Below are positions 9,073 through 17,651 of a stretch of 37,368 nucleotides of DNA, one piece after another. The position numbers were made by a program, and so were the translations under genes. Numbering within the stretch: the first letter of the stretch is position 1; every line of letters starts with the position of its first letter. The notes beneath the pieces are model-generated. The model did no database searches. It had not been told where the DNA came from and saw nothing but the letters and a program-made list of their open reading frames with translations. The DNA comes from Lusitaniella coriacea LEGE 07157. GTDB lineage: Bacteria; Cyanobacteriota; Cyanobacteriia; Cyanobacteriales; Spirulinaceae. The DNA lies in assembly GCF_015207425.1 (NCBI RefSeq), contig NZ_JADEWZ010000045.1, positions 1-37,368 of the forward strand. The letters are read 5' to 3'.

Positions 9073-9320
9073 TCAGCCATAAGAGCTGATTTCTAGGGAT
9101 TCGCGGATGGCGACGGTCATCAGGCGCACGAGGCACTCTTTCTGCTCTTGGGCGGTATGGAGCGATAGGCTTTGAGGAGCTTGTACTGGCTGGCTTGGAG
9201 GTAGGTGACGAGGCGCTGGACAAAGGGGTCGGGGTGGGTCGCGCGATCGCGACCTTTCCAGCCCGATTCAAAGAAAAGAAGAGTAAATGTCTCCGATTTA
9301 AGTAGTATTCCATCCCCCTC
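9073..9320 (-). pseudogene. Frameshifted gene remnant
   Basis: The minus strand encodes EGDGILLKSETFTLLFF... and then DPFVQRLVTYLQASQYKLLK..AYRS in one frame. At about 9160 the protein-like sequence continues in the neighbouring frame as HTAQEQKECLVRLMTVAIRE... to a TGA at 9073, while the first frame decays and stops at 9120. A single lost base near 9160 would explain this. Both halves look like one amphipathic helical protein, but I do not recognise the family. The start is unclear. Sequencing error is an alternative to a true pseudogene. Confidence 0.45.
9281..9319. repeat. Diverged direct repeat, right copy
   Basis: Begins GAGTAAATGTCTCCGA and matches 7995-8032 in the same orientation with about four or five mismatches. 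It overlaps the start of the frameshifted remnant and touches the stop of the small ORF at 9319-9444. Confidence 0.7.
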
Positions 9321-9444
9321 AATAGAGAGGAGCGCAACTAACAATTCCTAAAACTGTTGTCAGAAGCAATAAAACAAAGACAACAAAACGGGGAAGACGA
9401 GTGATATAAAACAATTTAGAATTTTGTCCATCGCTATTACTCAT
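9319..9444 (-). CDS. Small hypothetical membrane protein downstream of typA
   Basis: A 41-aa frame: polar N-terminus MSNSDGQNSK, then a transmembrane helix (VVFVLLLLTTVLGIV, about 21-35) and the end SCAPLY. A purine-rich GGGGAAAG lies just before the ATG. It starts 38 nt after the typA stop on the same strand, so it could be read through. Its stop codon lies exactly at the border of the direct repeat, so it may be a longer gene truncated by that element. No recognised family. Confidence 0.4.
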   Translation of the reverse strand: MSNSDGQNSKLFYITRLPRFVVFVLLLLTTVLGIVSCAPLY

Positions 9445-9482
9445 CTTTCCCCATTTAAAAACAATCAAGTCTTGACGGAAAA

Positions 9483-11273
9483 CTAGCGCTTTGCCAACTT
9501 CTTCGACAGCTTACGCAAGCGAATCGACTCCGGCGTAACCTCCACCAACTCATCAGACCCAATATACTCTAGCGCCCGCTCCAAACTCATATCTACAGGG
9601 GATTGCAACTGCACCAATTCGTCTCCCGTCGCGGCGCGGTGGTTCGTTAATTGCTTGGTTTTGCAGACATTCAAATCCAAATCCTGCGGACGATTGTGTT
9701 CCCCGACGATCATTCCCTTATACACCTTCGTTCCGGGGGTAATGAAGAATACGCCGCGATCTTCCGCATTTTTGAGAGCGTAGAATGTAGAAGTCCCTTC
9801 TTCAAACGCAACCATCACGCCGTTGTAGCGGGTTTCCACATCCCCACTTAAGGGGCGATACTCCAAGAAACTGTGGTTCATAATCCCTTCTCCGCGCGTC
9901 AGGCGGAGGAATTCACCCCGAAAACCAATCAACCCCCGCGCCGGAATCACAAATTCCAATTGAGTGCGTCCGTTGGTTGCGGTTTGCATATCCTGCATCG
10001 TTCCTTTGCGCTGTCCGAGGCGTTCGATACAACTTCCTACTGAGGCTTCAGGAACGTCGAGAACGAGATACTCAAAGGGTTCGCAAGGTTGTCCGCTCAC
10101 TTCGCGATAAATCACTTGGGGTTGGGAAACTTGGAATTCGTAACCTTCCCGACGCATGGTTTCGATTAAAATGCCCAGGTGGAGTTCTCCCCGTCCGGAA
10201 ACGAGGAATTTCTCAGCCGTATCGGTTTCTTCCACGCGCAGAGCGACATTGGTTTCCAACTCGCGCCAAAGGCGATCGCGCAATTGCCGAGAGGTGACGA
10301 ATTTCCCTTCCTGTCCAGCAAAAGGAGAGTCGTTGATTGAAAAGGTCATTTGCAGGGTTGGTTCGTCTACGGCGATCAGGGGCAACGCCTGGGGGTCGTC
10401 GGGACAGGTAATGGTTTCCCCAATATTGGCATCCGCAAACCCCGCCACCGCAACCAGATTTCCCGCCGAGGCTTCTTTGAGTTCGACGCGCGCCAATCCT
10501 TCAAACCCTAAGAGTTTTGAGACTTTGGTTTTGACAATCGAGCCGTCATCTTTGTATAACGCGGCTTGCTGTCCGGCTTTAATCGTACCGTTGTGAATGC
10601 GACCGATGACAATTCGCCCTAAATATTCCGAGTAGTCGAGAGTGGTGACTTGCAATTGTAAGGGTTTTTCCACATCTCCAGCCGGAGGGGGAACGTGATG
10701 AATAATCGCCTCAAATAGCGGTTCCATATTTATCCCTTCCGCTTCTAATTCTTCCTTGGCGTAACCGTCTAAACCAGAGGCGTACAGGGTGTTGAAGTCG
10801 CACTGATCGTCATCTGCACCCAACTCCACGAACAAATCAAAGACTTTATCAACGGCGGTGTCGGGGTTGGCGCGAGGACGATCGATTTTATTAACAACAA
10901 CGATGGGACGCAAACCTTTTTCCAATGCCTTTTTCAGCACGAAGCGCGTTTGCGGCATGGGCCCTTCGTTGGCATCGACGATTAAAATGCAACCATCGAC
11001 CATTCCTAATACTCGCTCGACTTCCCCGCCAAAGTCAGCGTGTCCGGGGGTATCGACAATGTTGATCAGAATGTCTTTGTAGCGAACGGCGGTATTTTTC
11101 GAGAGGATGGTAATTCCCCGTTCTCTCTCCAACGTGTTAGAGTCCATTACGCAGTCGGGAATCTCTTCACCTTCGCGGAAAACGCCGGATTGTTTGAGGA
11201 GTGCGTCAACAAGGGTGGTTTTGCCGTGATCGACGTGGGCAATGATAGCAACGTTGCGAATGGGAAGCGACAT
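9483..11273 (-). CDS. typA: Ribosome-associated GTPase TypA/BipA
   Basis: A translational GTPase related to EF-G and LepA that binds the ribosome and assists 50S assembly and translation under stress such as cold. The 596-aa length is typical. G-domain motifs: AHVDHGKT (12-19), an RGITI switch, [12 protein letters not shown], and [11 protein letters not shown]. The later domains show [20 protein letters not shown] and the TypA-specific C-terminal end ...[20 protein letters not shown]. Signature [12 protein letters not shown] is present. The ATG is preceded only by a weak ribosome site (GGTAA). Confidence 0.96.
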   Translation of the reverse strand: MSLPIRNVAIIAHVDHGKTTLVDALLKQSGVFREGEEIPDCVMDSNTLERERGITILSKNTAVRYKDILINIVDTPGHADFGGEVERVLGMVDGCILIVDANEGPMPQTRFVLKKALEKGLRPIVVVNKIDRPRANPDTAVDKVFDLFVELGADDDQCDFNTLYASGLDGYAKEELEAEGINMEPLFEAIIHHVPPPAGDVEKPLQLQVTTLDYSEYLGRIVIGRIHNGTIKAGQQAALYKDDGSIVKTKVSKLLGFEGLARVELKEASAGNLVAVAGFADANIGETITCPDDPQALPLIAVDEPTLQMTFSINDSPFAGQEGKFVTSRQLRDRLWRELETNVALRVEETDTAEKFLVSGRGELHLGILIETMRREGYEFQVSQPQVIYREVSGQPCEPFEYLVLDVPEASVGSCIERLGQRKGTMQDMQTATNGRTQLEFVIPARGLIGFRGEFLRLTRGEGIMNHSFLEYRPLSGDVETRYNGVMVAFEEGTSTFYALKNAEDRGVFFITPGTKVYKGMIVGEHNRPQDLDLNVCKTKQLTNHRAATGDELVQLQSPVDMSLERALEYIGSDELVEVTPESIRLRKLSKKLAKR

Positions 11274-11444
11274 GGGATTACCAGGAATTTATGTAATGAA
11301 TCTCAAGATTTCTTAATAATTCTAACCTATGAAAGTGCGCGATCGCGGACTCCTTGAAAAGGTTTGCACTCCAAAGGCGCTAAAGAAAGACCACAGCAGG
11401 GTTTAGGATATAAATAGAGTGGATTGCAGCGAGGAAAAACTGCC

Positions 11445-12059
11445 ATGATACAAGCTGTTCCCAAAACCATGACCCTAGACGAATTTCTGGATTGGTATCC
11501 AGATGGCTACGGTCGCTTTGAACTGTACGATGGAGTTGTTGTCGAAATGCAACCTACTGGAACTCACGAACGGGTAGCAGCGCTTCATGCACTCAAACTG
11601 GGAATTGAGATTGAACGTTTAGAGCTTCCTTACTTCGTTGCTCGACAATGTATTATTAAGCCCATTGATTCCGATAAATCGGGCTTTATTCCTGATGTTG
11701 CCGTCTTAGATGAAAACGCCCTTAAAACCGAACCATTGTGGAAAAAACGTTCTGTTATTACGAAAGGCGAAACAGTTCGTTTAGCAATTGAAGTTGTGAG
11801 TACCAATTGGCAAGACGACTACCTCATTAAGTTAGCTGAATACGAAAAGCTGGGAATTTCGGAATACTGGATTGTTGACTATTTGGGTTTGGGGGGTAAA
11901 CGCTATATCGGGAATCCCAAACGACCCGTTATTTTGGTTTATTCCCTGGTTGATGGGGAGTATATGGTGAGTGAGTTTAGAGAGAATCAGCGAATTGAAT
12001 CGCCAACTTTTCCAGAGTTGAATTTGACGGCAGAACGGGTTTTCAAGGTGGGACAATAA
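11445..12059 (+). CDS. Uma2-family protein (DUF820, PD-(D/E)xK fold)
   Basis: A 204-aa second Uma2 protein, only distantly similar to the one at 5264-5977. Features: MTLDEFLDWYPD, RFELYDGVVVEMQP, FIPDVAVLDE (putative catalytic D84), and RLAIEVVSTNWQDDYLIKLAEYEKLGISEYWIVD (putative E116 and K129). The start at 11445, after GAGGAAAAA, is preferred over an in-frame ATG 21 nt upstream. The gene sits alone between typA (divergent) and the toxin-antitoxin pair. Family role unknown; the nuclease-like residues appear intact. Confidence 0.85.
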   Translation: MIQAVPKTMTLDEFLDWYPDGYGRFELYDGVVVEMQPTGTHERVAALHALKLGIEIERLELPYFVARQCIIKPIDSDKSGFIPDVAVLDENALKTEPLWKKRSVITKGETVRLAIEVVSTNWQDDYLIKLAEYEKLGISEYWIVDYLGLGGKRYIGNPKRPVILVYSLVDGEYMVSEFRENQRIESPTFPELNLTAERVFKVGQ

Positions 12060-12146
12060 TTGATTCCGCGATCGCGAATAAAGCCTTTTGTCTTAATGAG
12101 GTATGTAGAGTTCGAGCGCTCTTAATTAGTTTAGTACAAAAGAACT

Positions 12147-12172
12147 ACATGTGGTATAATGGTTATGTACAT
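12147..12172 (+). promoter_or_regulatory. Promoter of the toxin-antitoxin pair with flanking palindromes
   Basis: A perfect TATAAT (12155-12160) is preceded by ACATGT (12147-12152) and followed by ATGTACAT (12165-12172), both palindromic and sharing the core ACAT/ATGT. This layout around a -10 box fits an operator for autorepression, which is common in toxin-antitoxin operons. No good -35 box is visible. The predicted leader is about 55 nt. Confidence 0.5.
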
Positions 12173-12223
12173 TCTGAAGTTATTCAAAATCAAAAACTTA
12201 TTACAAAGTTGTGGATTTGAGCA

Positions 12224-12811
12224 ATGATTGATTGTCTCAACGTAGCTCGCTACTTCATTGTGAGAGCTTACGAAAACGGAATAGAAGCTGAAATGACGAA
12301 CATGAAGGTTCAAAAGCTTCTCTATTACGCCCAAAGCTTGCATTTGGCACTAAACGATGAGCCATTATTTGATGAAGAAATTCAAGCATGGCGATATGGA
12401 CCCGTTTGTCCTAGGGCGTATCGGTTTTATAGTAAATTTGAAGCACAACAGTTACCTATTCCAACCAAAGAATCGTTGCAAGAGATTTCAGAGCAGGAGA
12501 ACAGGCTTTTAGAAGAAGTTTGGGAGTATTTTGGAGGCTATCATGCTTTTCAGTTGAGCGATATGACTCATGTGGAATTTCCGTGGAAAAAAGCTAGAAA
12601 AGGATTGCCATCTGAAGCAAGTTCAACTGAGCCAGTTCTGAGAGAAGATTTGAAAGTATTAGGTTATCAAAAACTCGATGAAATAGAGCGAAAGAATCCT
12701 GCATATAAACCTGTAATGTCTAAAATACTGGAGGATGCTTATAACTCAGAATCTTCAACTCGTATTCATAAAGGAGAAGTGCGTGACTGGCTCAACTCCC
12801 TTCTCGATTAA
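12224..12811 (+). CDS. Panacea-domain (SocA/DUF4065) antitoxin
   Basis: A 195-aa protein with the Panacea (SocA-like) domain: VARYFIVRAYENG, MTNMKVQKLLYYAQSLHLAL (helix with the conserved K-x-Q-K-L-L-Y-Y-A-Q core), EEIQAWRYGPVCPRAY, and a distal HVEFPWKKARKG segment. Domains of this type act as antitoxins that neutralise many unrelated toxins encoded beside them; SocA in Caulobacter is a proteolytic adaptor. The C-terminal ~60 residues are charged and may contact the toxin. The stop lies 29 nt inside the downstream toxin gene, so the two are translated together. Base composition is more AT-rich than in typA and no HIP1 site occurs in the gene, consistent with a mobile defence/stress module. 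Confidence 0.85.
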   Translation: MIDCLNVARYFIVRAYENGIEAEMTNMKVQKLLYYAQSLHLALNDEPLFDEEIQAWRYGPVCPRAYRFYSKFEAQQLPIPTKESLQEISEQENRLLEEVWEYFGGYHAFQLSDMTHVEFPWKKARKGLPSEASSTEPVLREDLKVLGYQKLDEIERKNPAYKPVMSKILEDAYNSESSTRIHKGEVRDWLNSLLD

Positions 12812-13157
12812 AGAATCCGAGAACTTCAAACGTTCGTTTAAAAAACTAGCAAAAGTTCACAGAAATAAACTTGTTGAAGTTATTGGAGAAATCTTAGAAA
12901 ATTTAATAGAGGATCAATATCCTCGCAACTCTCGTCAGGAACCTTTACCTGGACATATTAATTTGCCAGAAGGATGGACATTTCATAAGTTGGAGATTAG
13001 AATTTCTAAAGGAGCGTCTGGGCAAATTAGACTGATGTATTTAGTTAATGAGGCAACCTCAATTATTCGGCTTGTTTGGATTTATAGTCATGAGCAGTTT
13101 TCTAAACGTCCTGCTGACAAAGATTTAAAGAACGTAATTAAAAGGACACTAGATTAA
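12783..13157 (+). CDS. RelE/ParE-like toxin partner of the Panacea antitoxin
   Basis: A 124-aa basic protein. I place the start at GTG 12783 because AAGGAG lies just upstream; the longer frame from 12735 reads through the antitoxin gene with no ribosome site. The layout matches the RelE/ParE/HigB superfamily: an N-terminal basic helix pair (FKRSFKKLAKVHRNK...LVEVIGEILENL), then beta strands (HKLEIRIS, GQIRLMYLVN, IIRLVWIYSHEQF), ending in a helix rich in K and D (KRPADKDLKNVI). The central R, the Y-S-H and the terminal basic residues are candidates for an mRNA-cleavage or gyrase-binding surface. I cannot tell RelE from ParE or HigB by eye, and toxicity is inferred only from context and fold. 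Confidence 0.7.
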   Translation: MTGSTPFSIKESENFKRSFKKLAKVHRNKLVEVIGEILENLIEDQYPRNSRQEPLPGHINLPEGWTFHKLEIRISKGASGQIRLMYLVNEATSIIRLVWIYSHEQFSKRPADKDLKNVIKRTLD

Positions 13158-13208
13158 CTCCTCTTTCCTAAAAGGATTTTACAGACGCGATCGCGCACTC
13201 TAACAATC

Positions 13209-16200
13209 CTAATCCCGATCGAGATAAAATCGAACAACCTTATCGCGGTTATCCCGTTCCCACAACGTCCTAAAACCGCGTTCCGCCTCTTCCCATCGTT
13301 CCTGACAAAAGAGATTCACCGCCGTTTCAAAATCCTGGTGAGTTTCGGTTTTCAAGGCTCTGATTGCATCGAGATCGCTATCATATACTTCAAAAATACC
13401 CACGGGTTTTCGCTTCCCTTTCACCGTCACGCGACCTAAAAAACGAATGTCGTACTGTGCGGTATCCTGGAGGCTGGAAAAGGTATCTTCGCTAATAAGT
13501 ATCCCCACACCGTAAGTTTTGGTTAACCCTTCGAGGCGAGAAGCTAAATTCACCGCATCGGAGATCACCGTACTTTCCATTCGCTGTTCCTCTCCCACGG
13601 TTCCCAGCATTAATTTCCCGGTGTGCAACCCAATTCCAATAGCAATTGAAAATGTCTCTTGTGCTTGCCGTTGTCTATTGTAGAGGGTAACTTGCCTTTG
13701 AATCGCGATCGCGGCGCGAATTGCATCGTCGGCGGTTTTGGGAAATAACGCCATAATTGCATCGCCAATATATTTATCAATAAAACCGTTATGATCGCGA
13801 ATTAAAGGACAAACACGCCGCAAATATTCATTGAGAAAATCGAAATTTTCTTTGGGAGACATTGTTTCCGAAATTGTCGTAAAAGAGCGAATATCGGAGA
13901 ACAAAACGGTCATTGTTTCCTGAACTTGATCGCCAAGTCGAACATCGACAATACTCTCTTTATCGAGAAATTCGATAAATTCATGGGGAACAAAACGATT
14001 GTAGGCAATATTAATTTTAGAAAGTTGAACGTGGGTTTTGATTCTTGCTAAAAGTTCGTTTTTGGAAACGGGTTTAATTAAATAATCATTTGCACCGACG
14101 CTAAAGCCTTGAATAATGTCGCTATCTTGGATTTTTGCTGTTAGAAAAACAATCGGGAGTTCTGCGGCAGAAAATCGCTGTCTCACGGATTTACACACTT
14201 CATAACCTGTTTTTCTCGGCATCATAATGTCCAGCAAAATAATATCGGGTTTATAGCCACTCTCAATTAACTCTAAAGCTTCCATTCCGCTTGCAGCTTG
14301 GGTAATTGTATAGTCGTGTAAAGACAAATGATTGATTAACACTTGACGATTGACGGGATCGTCATCAACAACTAATACAATGGTTCCTCGAACCGTCGTT
14401 AAGATTTCTGAGTCGGTTATGGAGTCTTGTTCTGGCATGGCGGAAGAATCAAAAAGCTGGCTTTCTTGCGATGAATTTGCTTCTGTCTCTGGGGTTTGAG
14501 ATTCAGAGATTGGAAGTGTAAAATTTACTGTAGAACCTCTTCCTACCGCCGATTCAATCCAGATTTTACCGCCGTGTAATTCAACTAATTTTTTAGTGAT
14601 TGCTAATCCCAAACCCGTCCCACCGTATTCTCGTGCTGTGGAACCATCTCCTTGTTCAAATGCAGAGAAAATACGCTCTAATTGCTCAGTTGGAATGCCA
14701 ATTCCTGTATCGCTTACGGCAACTTTCATCCAAGAATCGGTAACTGTTGCAGAAATTTCTACTATTCCTTTTTCTGTGAATTTAATTGAATTGCCAACCA
14801 AATTGTGCAAGATTTGTTGAATGCGATTTTCATCTACATAGACTAAGGGAATATCTTGGGAAATTGAGTTAATTAGTTTAACGTCTTTTTCTCCAATGAG
14901 ATGGCGAGAGAGTGTGAAAATAACTTCAGCAATTTCACGCATTCCCAAGAGTTTTAAGTTTAATTCTAGTCGCTCGTTTTTGAGTTGGGCGAAGTCCAGT
15001 AAATCGCTAACTAATCGGTTTAAGCGTTTGCCACTATAAACAATTAAATTTAGGTTTTGCTTCGCTTGTTGTGGCAGAACTCCACTTACACCATCGAGAA
15101 GAGAGTCAGCAATGCCAATAATTCCGTGCAGGGGCGTTCTGAGTTCGTGGGAAGTATTGGCTAAAAATTCATCTTTGAGACGATCTAAACGCTGCAATTC
15201 GATATTTTTGAGTTCCATATCTTTTGCATAGCGCTTAAGCTGTCCTTGGGCTTCGGTAAAGCGGCGTTCCAGGATGACAACCAAGAGTAAAATAAACCCT
15301 AACATTCCCCAAAGATAGAGTCTGGGTTGAAAAAGAAAAATAAAGAAACGGTAAGCGAAAATATCGTGAATGACAAACAGGACAAGAATGGCAAAGCCGA
15401 AGGTGAATAATCTGGCTTCCCAACTGCCGTCGATAGATTTTTTGATTGCGATGGAGACGAGAATACTACAAATGATTAGATAAGCAATTTGAGCGAAATA
15501 AACGGATTGAGACAGGGAAATTAAACGCAAACCAACGGCACTTAATGCGAAAACCCCATAAACTGCTTGAATTTGCCATAAACGACGAACGATCGTGCGC
15601 CGTCCTTTCCCGAAAATTTGTTCAAAGAAAATACACGTACTAACAGGTGCAAATTGGAACGCAAGATGATGGAAAAAGTTTAAAAGATTTTGATTTTCAA
15701 AGAGTAATAAAACCGTTTTAACAGTGGTGAGGGTATAAATTCCGCTAATTATGGCGAGAAAGCCGAAAGAGAGGTAGGCGCTGGGGGCTTTTTTAAGGAG
15801 CGCGATCGCGAGGGGTAAAAGACCGCATAATAGAAAAAATACCCCTAAACCAATTTGATCGAGGTCTTGAAAAATCAGTTGAGCAATTAACGCTTGCAGA
15901 GAACCGACTGTAGGAAGACTGAAAAAACCAAGGGTAATGGTTGTCGCTCTTTCAGGATGCACGCGCAATAATAAGGTTTGATTCTCAAAATTACTGGGCA
16001 GTGGAATAATGGGCCAAGCATTATCCTTGGGAAGAAATTGGCTTGTGCTATCCAGGGTGCGATTGTGGTAAATATGTTCTTCATCGAGGTAAGCATCGAC
16101 TAAATCGGGAATGCCTTGAAGATACAAGCTAGGAGATACCCAATTTCCTTGGGGTAATGGCGCGCGCAACCATAATGTTGCATTGCGGGTTACGGCTAAT

Positions 16201-16427
16201 TTATCGGGAAGATTTAAGGATTGCCAATCTGTTGCTGCTGGGGGGATGGCTTCTGTCTTTTCCCAATGATATTGCCATTCGCGCGCGATCGCGCTCGGTT
16301 CGGCACGATAGGAAGGAGTCTGCGCGCGAGCAAGGTTACCATTACTCAACGCAGCACATAAAATTAGTAGAATTGCACCCAAACACAGTACAAGACGGAC
16401 GGGAGTGGAACGAAATCCAAACTTCAT
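13209..16427 (-). CDS. Hybrid sensor histidine kinase / response regulator / adenylate cyclase (CyaC-like)
   Basis: A 1072-aa membrane sensor that combines phosphorelay and cAMP synthesis. Order (numbered from the ATG at 16427): signal peptide (1-35); extracytoplasmic beta domain resembling 7TMR-DISM extracellular modules (about 40-170); seven or eight transmembrane helices (about 185-388); short coiled coil; HisKA with SHELRTP (H427); HATPase with NLVGNSIKF, DTGIGIP and GTGLGL; receiver with DDD and phospho-acceptor D733 in LLDIMMP, K785; class III cyclase (about 838-1015) with metal aspartates D845 (LFSDIRSF) and D889 (YIGDAIMALF) and the transition-state N960/R964 pair in DAVNLASR; C-terminal TPR-like helices. 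K885 before IGD favours ATP over GTP. The start at 16427 is preferred because GAGGAGA precedes it; an ATG 21 nt upstream lacks this. Composition resembles the known cyanobacterial CyaC, but with a periplasmic sensor in place of GAF/PAS domains. Confidence 0.9.
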   Translation of the reverse strand: MKFGFRSTPVRLVLCLGAILLILCAALSNGNLARAQTPSYRAEPSAIAREWQYHWEKTEAIPPAATDWQSLNLPDKLAVTRNATLWLRAPLPQGNWVSPSLYLQGIPDLVDAYLDEEHIYHNRTLDSTSQFLPKDNAWPIIPLPSNFENQTLLLRVHPERATTITLGFFSLPTVGSLQALIAQLIFQDLDQIGLGVFFLLCGLLPLAIALLKKAPSAYLSFGFLAIISGIYTLTTVKTVLLLFENQNLLNFFHHLAFQFAPVSTCIFFEQIFGKGRRTIVRRLWQIQAVYGVFALSAVGLRLISLSQSVYFAQIAYLIICSILVSIAIKKSIDGSWEARLFTFGFAILVLFVIHDIFAYRFFIFLFQPRLYLWGMLGFILLLVVILERRFTEAQGQLKRYAKDMELKNIELQRLDRLKDEFLANTSHELRTPLHGIIGIADSLLDGVSGVLPQQAKQNLNLIVYSGKRLNRLVSDLLDFAQLKNERLELNLKLLGMREIAEVIFTLSRHLIGEKDVKLINSISQDIPLVYVDENRIQQILHNLVGNSIKFTEKGIVEISATVTDSWMKVAVSDTGIGIPTEQLERIFSAFEQGDGSTAREYGGTGLGLAITKKLVELHGGKIWIESAVGRGSTVNFTLPISESQTPETEANSSQESQLFDSSAMPEQDSITDSEILTTVRGTIVLVVDDDPVNRQVLINHLSLHDYTITQAASGMEALELIESGYKPDIILLDIMMPRKTGYEVCKSVRQRFSAAELPIVFLTAKIQDSDIIQGFSVGANDYLIKPVSKNELLARIKTHVQLSKINIAYNRFVPHEFIEFLDKESIVDVRLGDQVQETMTVLFSDIRSFTTISETMSPKENFDFLNEYLRRVCPLIRDHNGFIDKYIGDAIMALFPKTADDAIRAAIAIQRQVTLYNRQRQAQETFSIAIGIGLHTGKLMLGTVGEEQRMESTVISDAVNLASRLEGLTKTYGVGILISEDTFSSLQDTAQYDIRFLGRVTVKGKRKPVGIFEVYDSDLDAIRALKTETHQDFETAVNLFCQERWEEAERGFRTLWERDNRDKVVRFYLDRD

Positions 16428-16491
16428 GGGGAGAGTCTCCTCAGACATTCTCGATTGAGTTACGTCCTACATAAGGCAGCAACTCGCCGTC

Positions 16492-17121
16492 TCAATGCTC
16501 AAAAATATCTTTAAATTGCAACAAATCCAGAGACACCAATAGGGGTAAATTTTCAAAACACCGTTGTGCTAATTGCCAGCGTTCTTCGCGTTCGAGCATT
16601 ACCCTGAGTTTATCTTTCATACCCACCAGATAGCGCACGTCATTGGCAGCATAGTTCAATTGTTCTGGGGAAAGATTCATCGAATTGCCCCAATCCGAAC
16701 TTTGAGCGCTTTTGTCGAGTTCAACTTGTTCGAGTTCTCGCACGAGGGCTTTCAAACCGTGCTGGGATGTGTAGGTACGCGCGAGCTTGCTGGCAATTTT
16801 GGTACAAAAAACGGGGTTTGTGGCAATACCAAAGCTGTGTTGCAACTGCGCGAGGTCGAAGCGGGCAAAATGGAAGATTTTGAGGATATTTGGCGCTTCC
16901 ATCAACTTTTTGAGGTTGGGTGCTGTGGTTTGTCCCTTGGCGATACGAAGGGCGGTAACATATCCTTGGGGATCGCACAGTTGAACCAAACAGAGACGAT
17001 CGCGTAATGGATTCAAACCCATCGTCTCCGTATCCACAGCAATAGATTCAGCCGTTAAGTATCGTGAGAGAGTTGTTTCATCGAGATCGCGATCGCAAAC
17101 CTGAAAATTGGGCAGTTCCAT
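16492..17121 (-). CDS. Ribonuclease D-like 3'-5' exonuclease, short form
   Basis: A 209-aa DEDDy exonuclease with only the catalytic domain: IAVDTETMGL (D30, E32), FHFARFDLAQL (D89), and NYAANDVRYL (Y157, D161). E. coli RNase D is about 375 aa with two HRDC domains; these are missing, as is usual in cyanobacterial homologues. The expected role is trimming the 3' ends of tRNA precursors and other small structured RNAs. The gene starts 64 nt after the cyclase-kinase stop is passed in genome order (the kinase lies downstream on the same strand), so read-through from this gene into the kinase gene is possible. The 5' leader region is unusually structured (see 17158-17250). Confidence 0.85.
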   Translation of the reverse strand: MELPNFQVCDRDLDETTLSRYLTAESIAVDTETMGLNPLRDRLCLVQLCDPQGYVTALRIAKGQTTAPNLKKLMEAPNILKIFHFARFDLAQLQHSFGIATNPVFCTKIASKLARTYTSQHGLKALVRELEQVELDKSAQSSDWGNSMNLSPEQLNYAANDVRYLVGMKDKLRVMLEREERWQLAQRCFENLPLLVSLDLLQFKDIFEH

Positions 17122-17157
17122 AAATTTGTCTTCAAATACCCTAATTAAGCAAAGAAC

Positions 17158-17250
17158 TTGGGCAGCTTGGCGGTTTTGCTACCGTTAAGTTCGGCGATAT
17201 CGCTCCTCCATTGCTACCCCTAGGAATATTTTATAGAACAACCTGCCCAA
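17158..17250. ncRNA. Structured intergenic element (candidate RNA or 5' leader of the RNase D gene)
   Basis: TTGGGCAG (17158-17165) pairs with CTGCCCAA (17243-17250) and encloses a 9-bp hairpin, CTTGGCGGT (17166-17174) with ACCGTTAAG (17181-17189), plus the palindrome GCGATATCGC. The element is 37 nt upstream of the RNase D start, so on the minus strand it would lie in that gene's leader. No known riboswitch or 6S RNA core was recognised. A second pairing (ACCTCAT 17331-17337 with ATGAGGT 17391-17397, around GGGAAATTTTCCC) follows. Apart from these, the promoter and a small ORF, I see nothing in the 694-nt gap 17122-17815. Confidence 0.35.
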
Positions 17251-17412
17251 ACTCCGAGGTTTTAGCGCGCGATTCTGAAGGGATGCAGGGGCAATCGATT
17301 CTATACAATCCTTTACATTCGCCCAAATCCACCTCATCAGAAAAACCGCGAGGGTCATGAAACGTCAGCGAATCGGGAAATTTTCCCTTCATGAGGTTAG
17401 AGGGGCGATCTG

Positions 17413-17440
17413 TTGGGAGGGGCTAAGGAATTGCTAGAAT
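17413..17440 (+). promoter_or_regulatory. Candidate extended -10 promoter in the RNase D / histidine kinase spacer
   Basis: TTGGGA (17413-17418) and TGC-TAGAAT (-10 at 17435-17440) are 16 nt apart. The 16-mer TTGCTAGAATTTACGC is identical to that at the PEP-CTERM gene promoter (8154-8169). It would start transcription about 370 nt before the histidine kinase, giving a long leader or a separate small RNA. Confidence 0.4.
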
Positions 17441-17651
17441 TTACGCGAGGCATTAACGAATGCCATTTCCGTTCAAACTGTCTTTTGGAAAAAGAGCGAA
17501 CCGAATTCTGGAAAACTGAAGTGTAATTTTATGTTTTTCCATTCTCGGCTATGGTGTTATCGAATCGAGCAGTAGAGGGTAATGTTGATTTGACGTTAAT
17601 GAGGAGTCGATGCAGTAGAATCGTTCAACAGAAAGGGGAGTTAGGGTAAAT

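Noticed and set aside
9977-10596. Plus-strand ORFs of 106 and 146 aa opposite typA
   Set aside because: They are arginine/serine-rich antisense frames of a well-conserved gene.
12735-12782. Toxin starting at the ATG 12735
   Set aside because: No ribosome site there, while AAGGAG stands just before GTG 12783, and the extra residues do not fit a RelE/ParE N-terminus.
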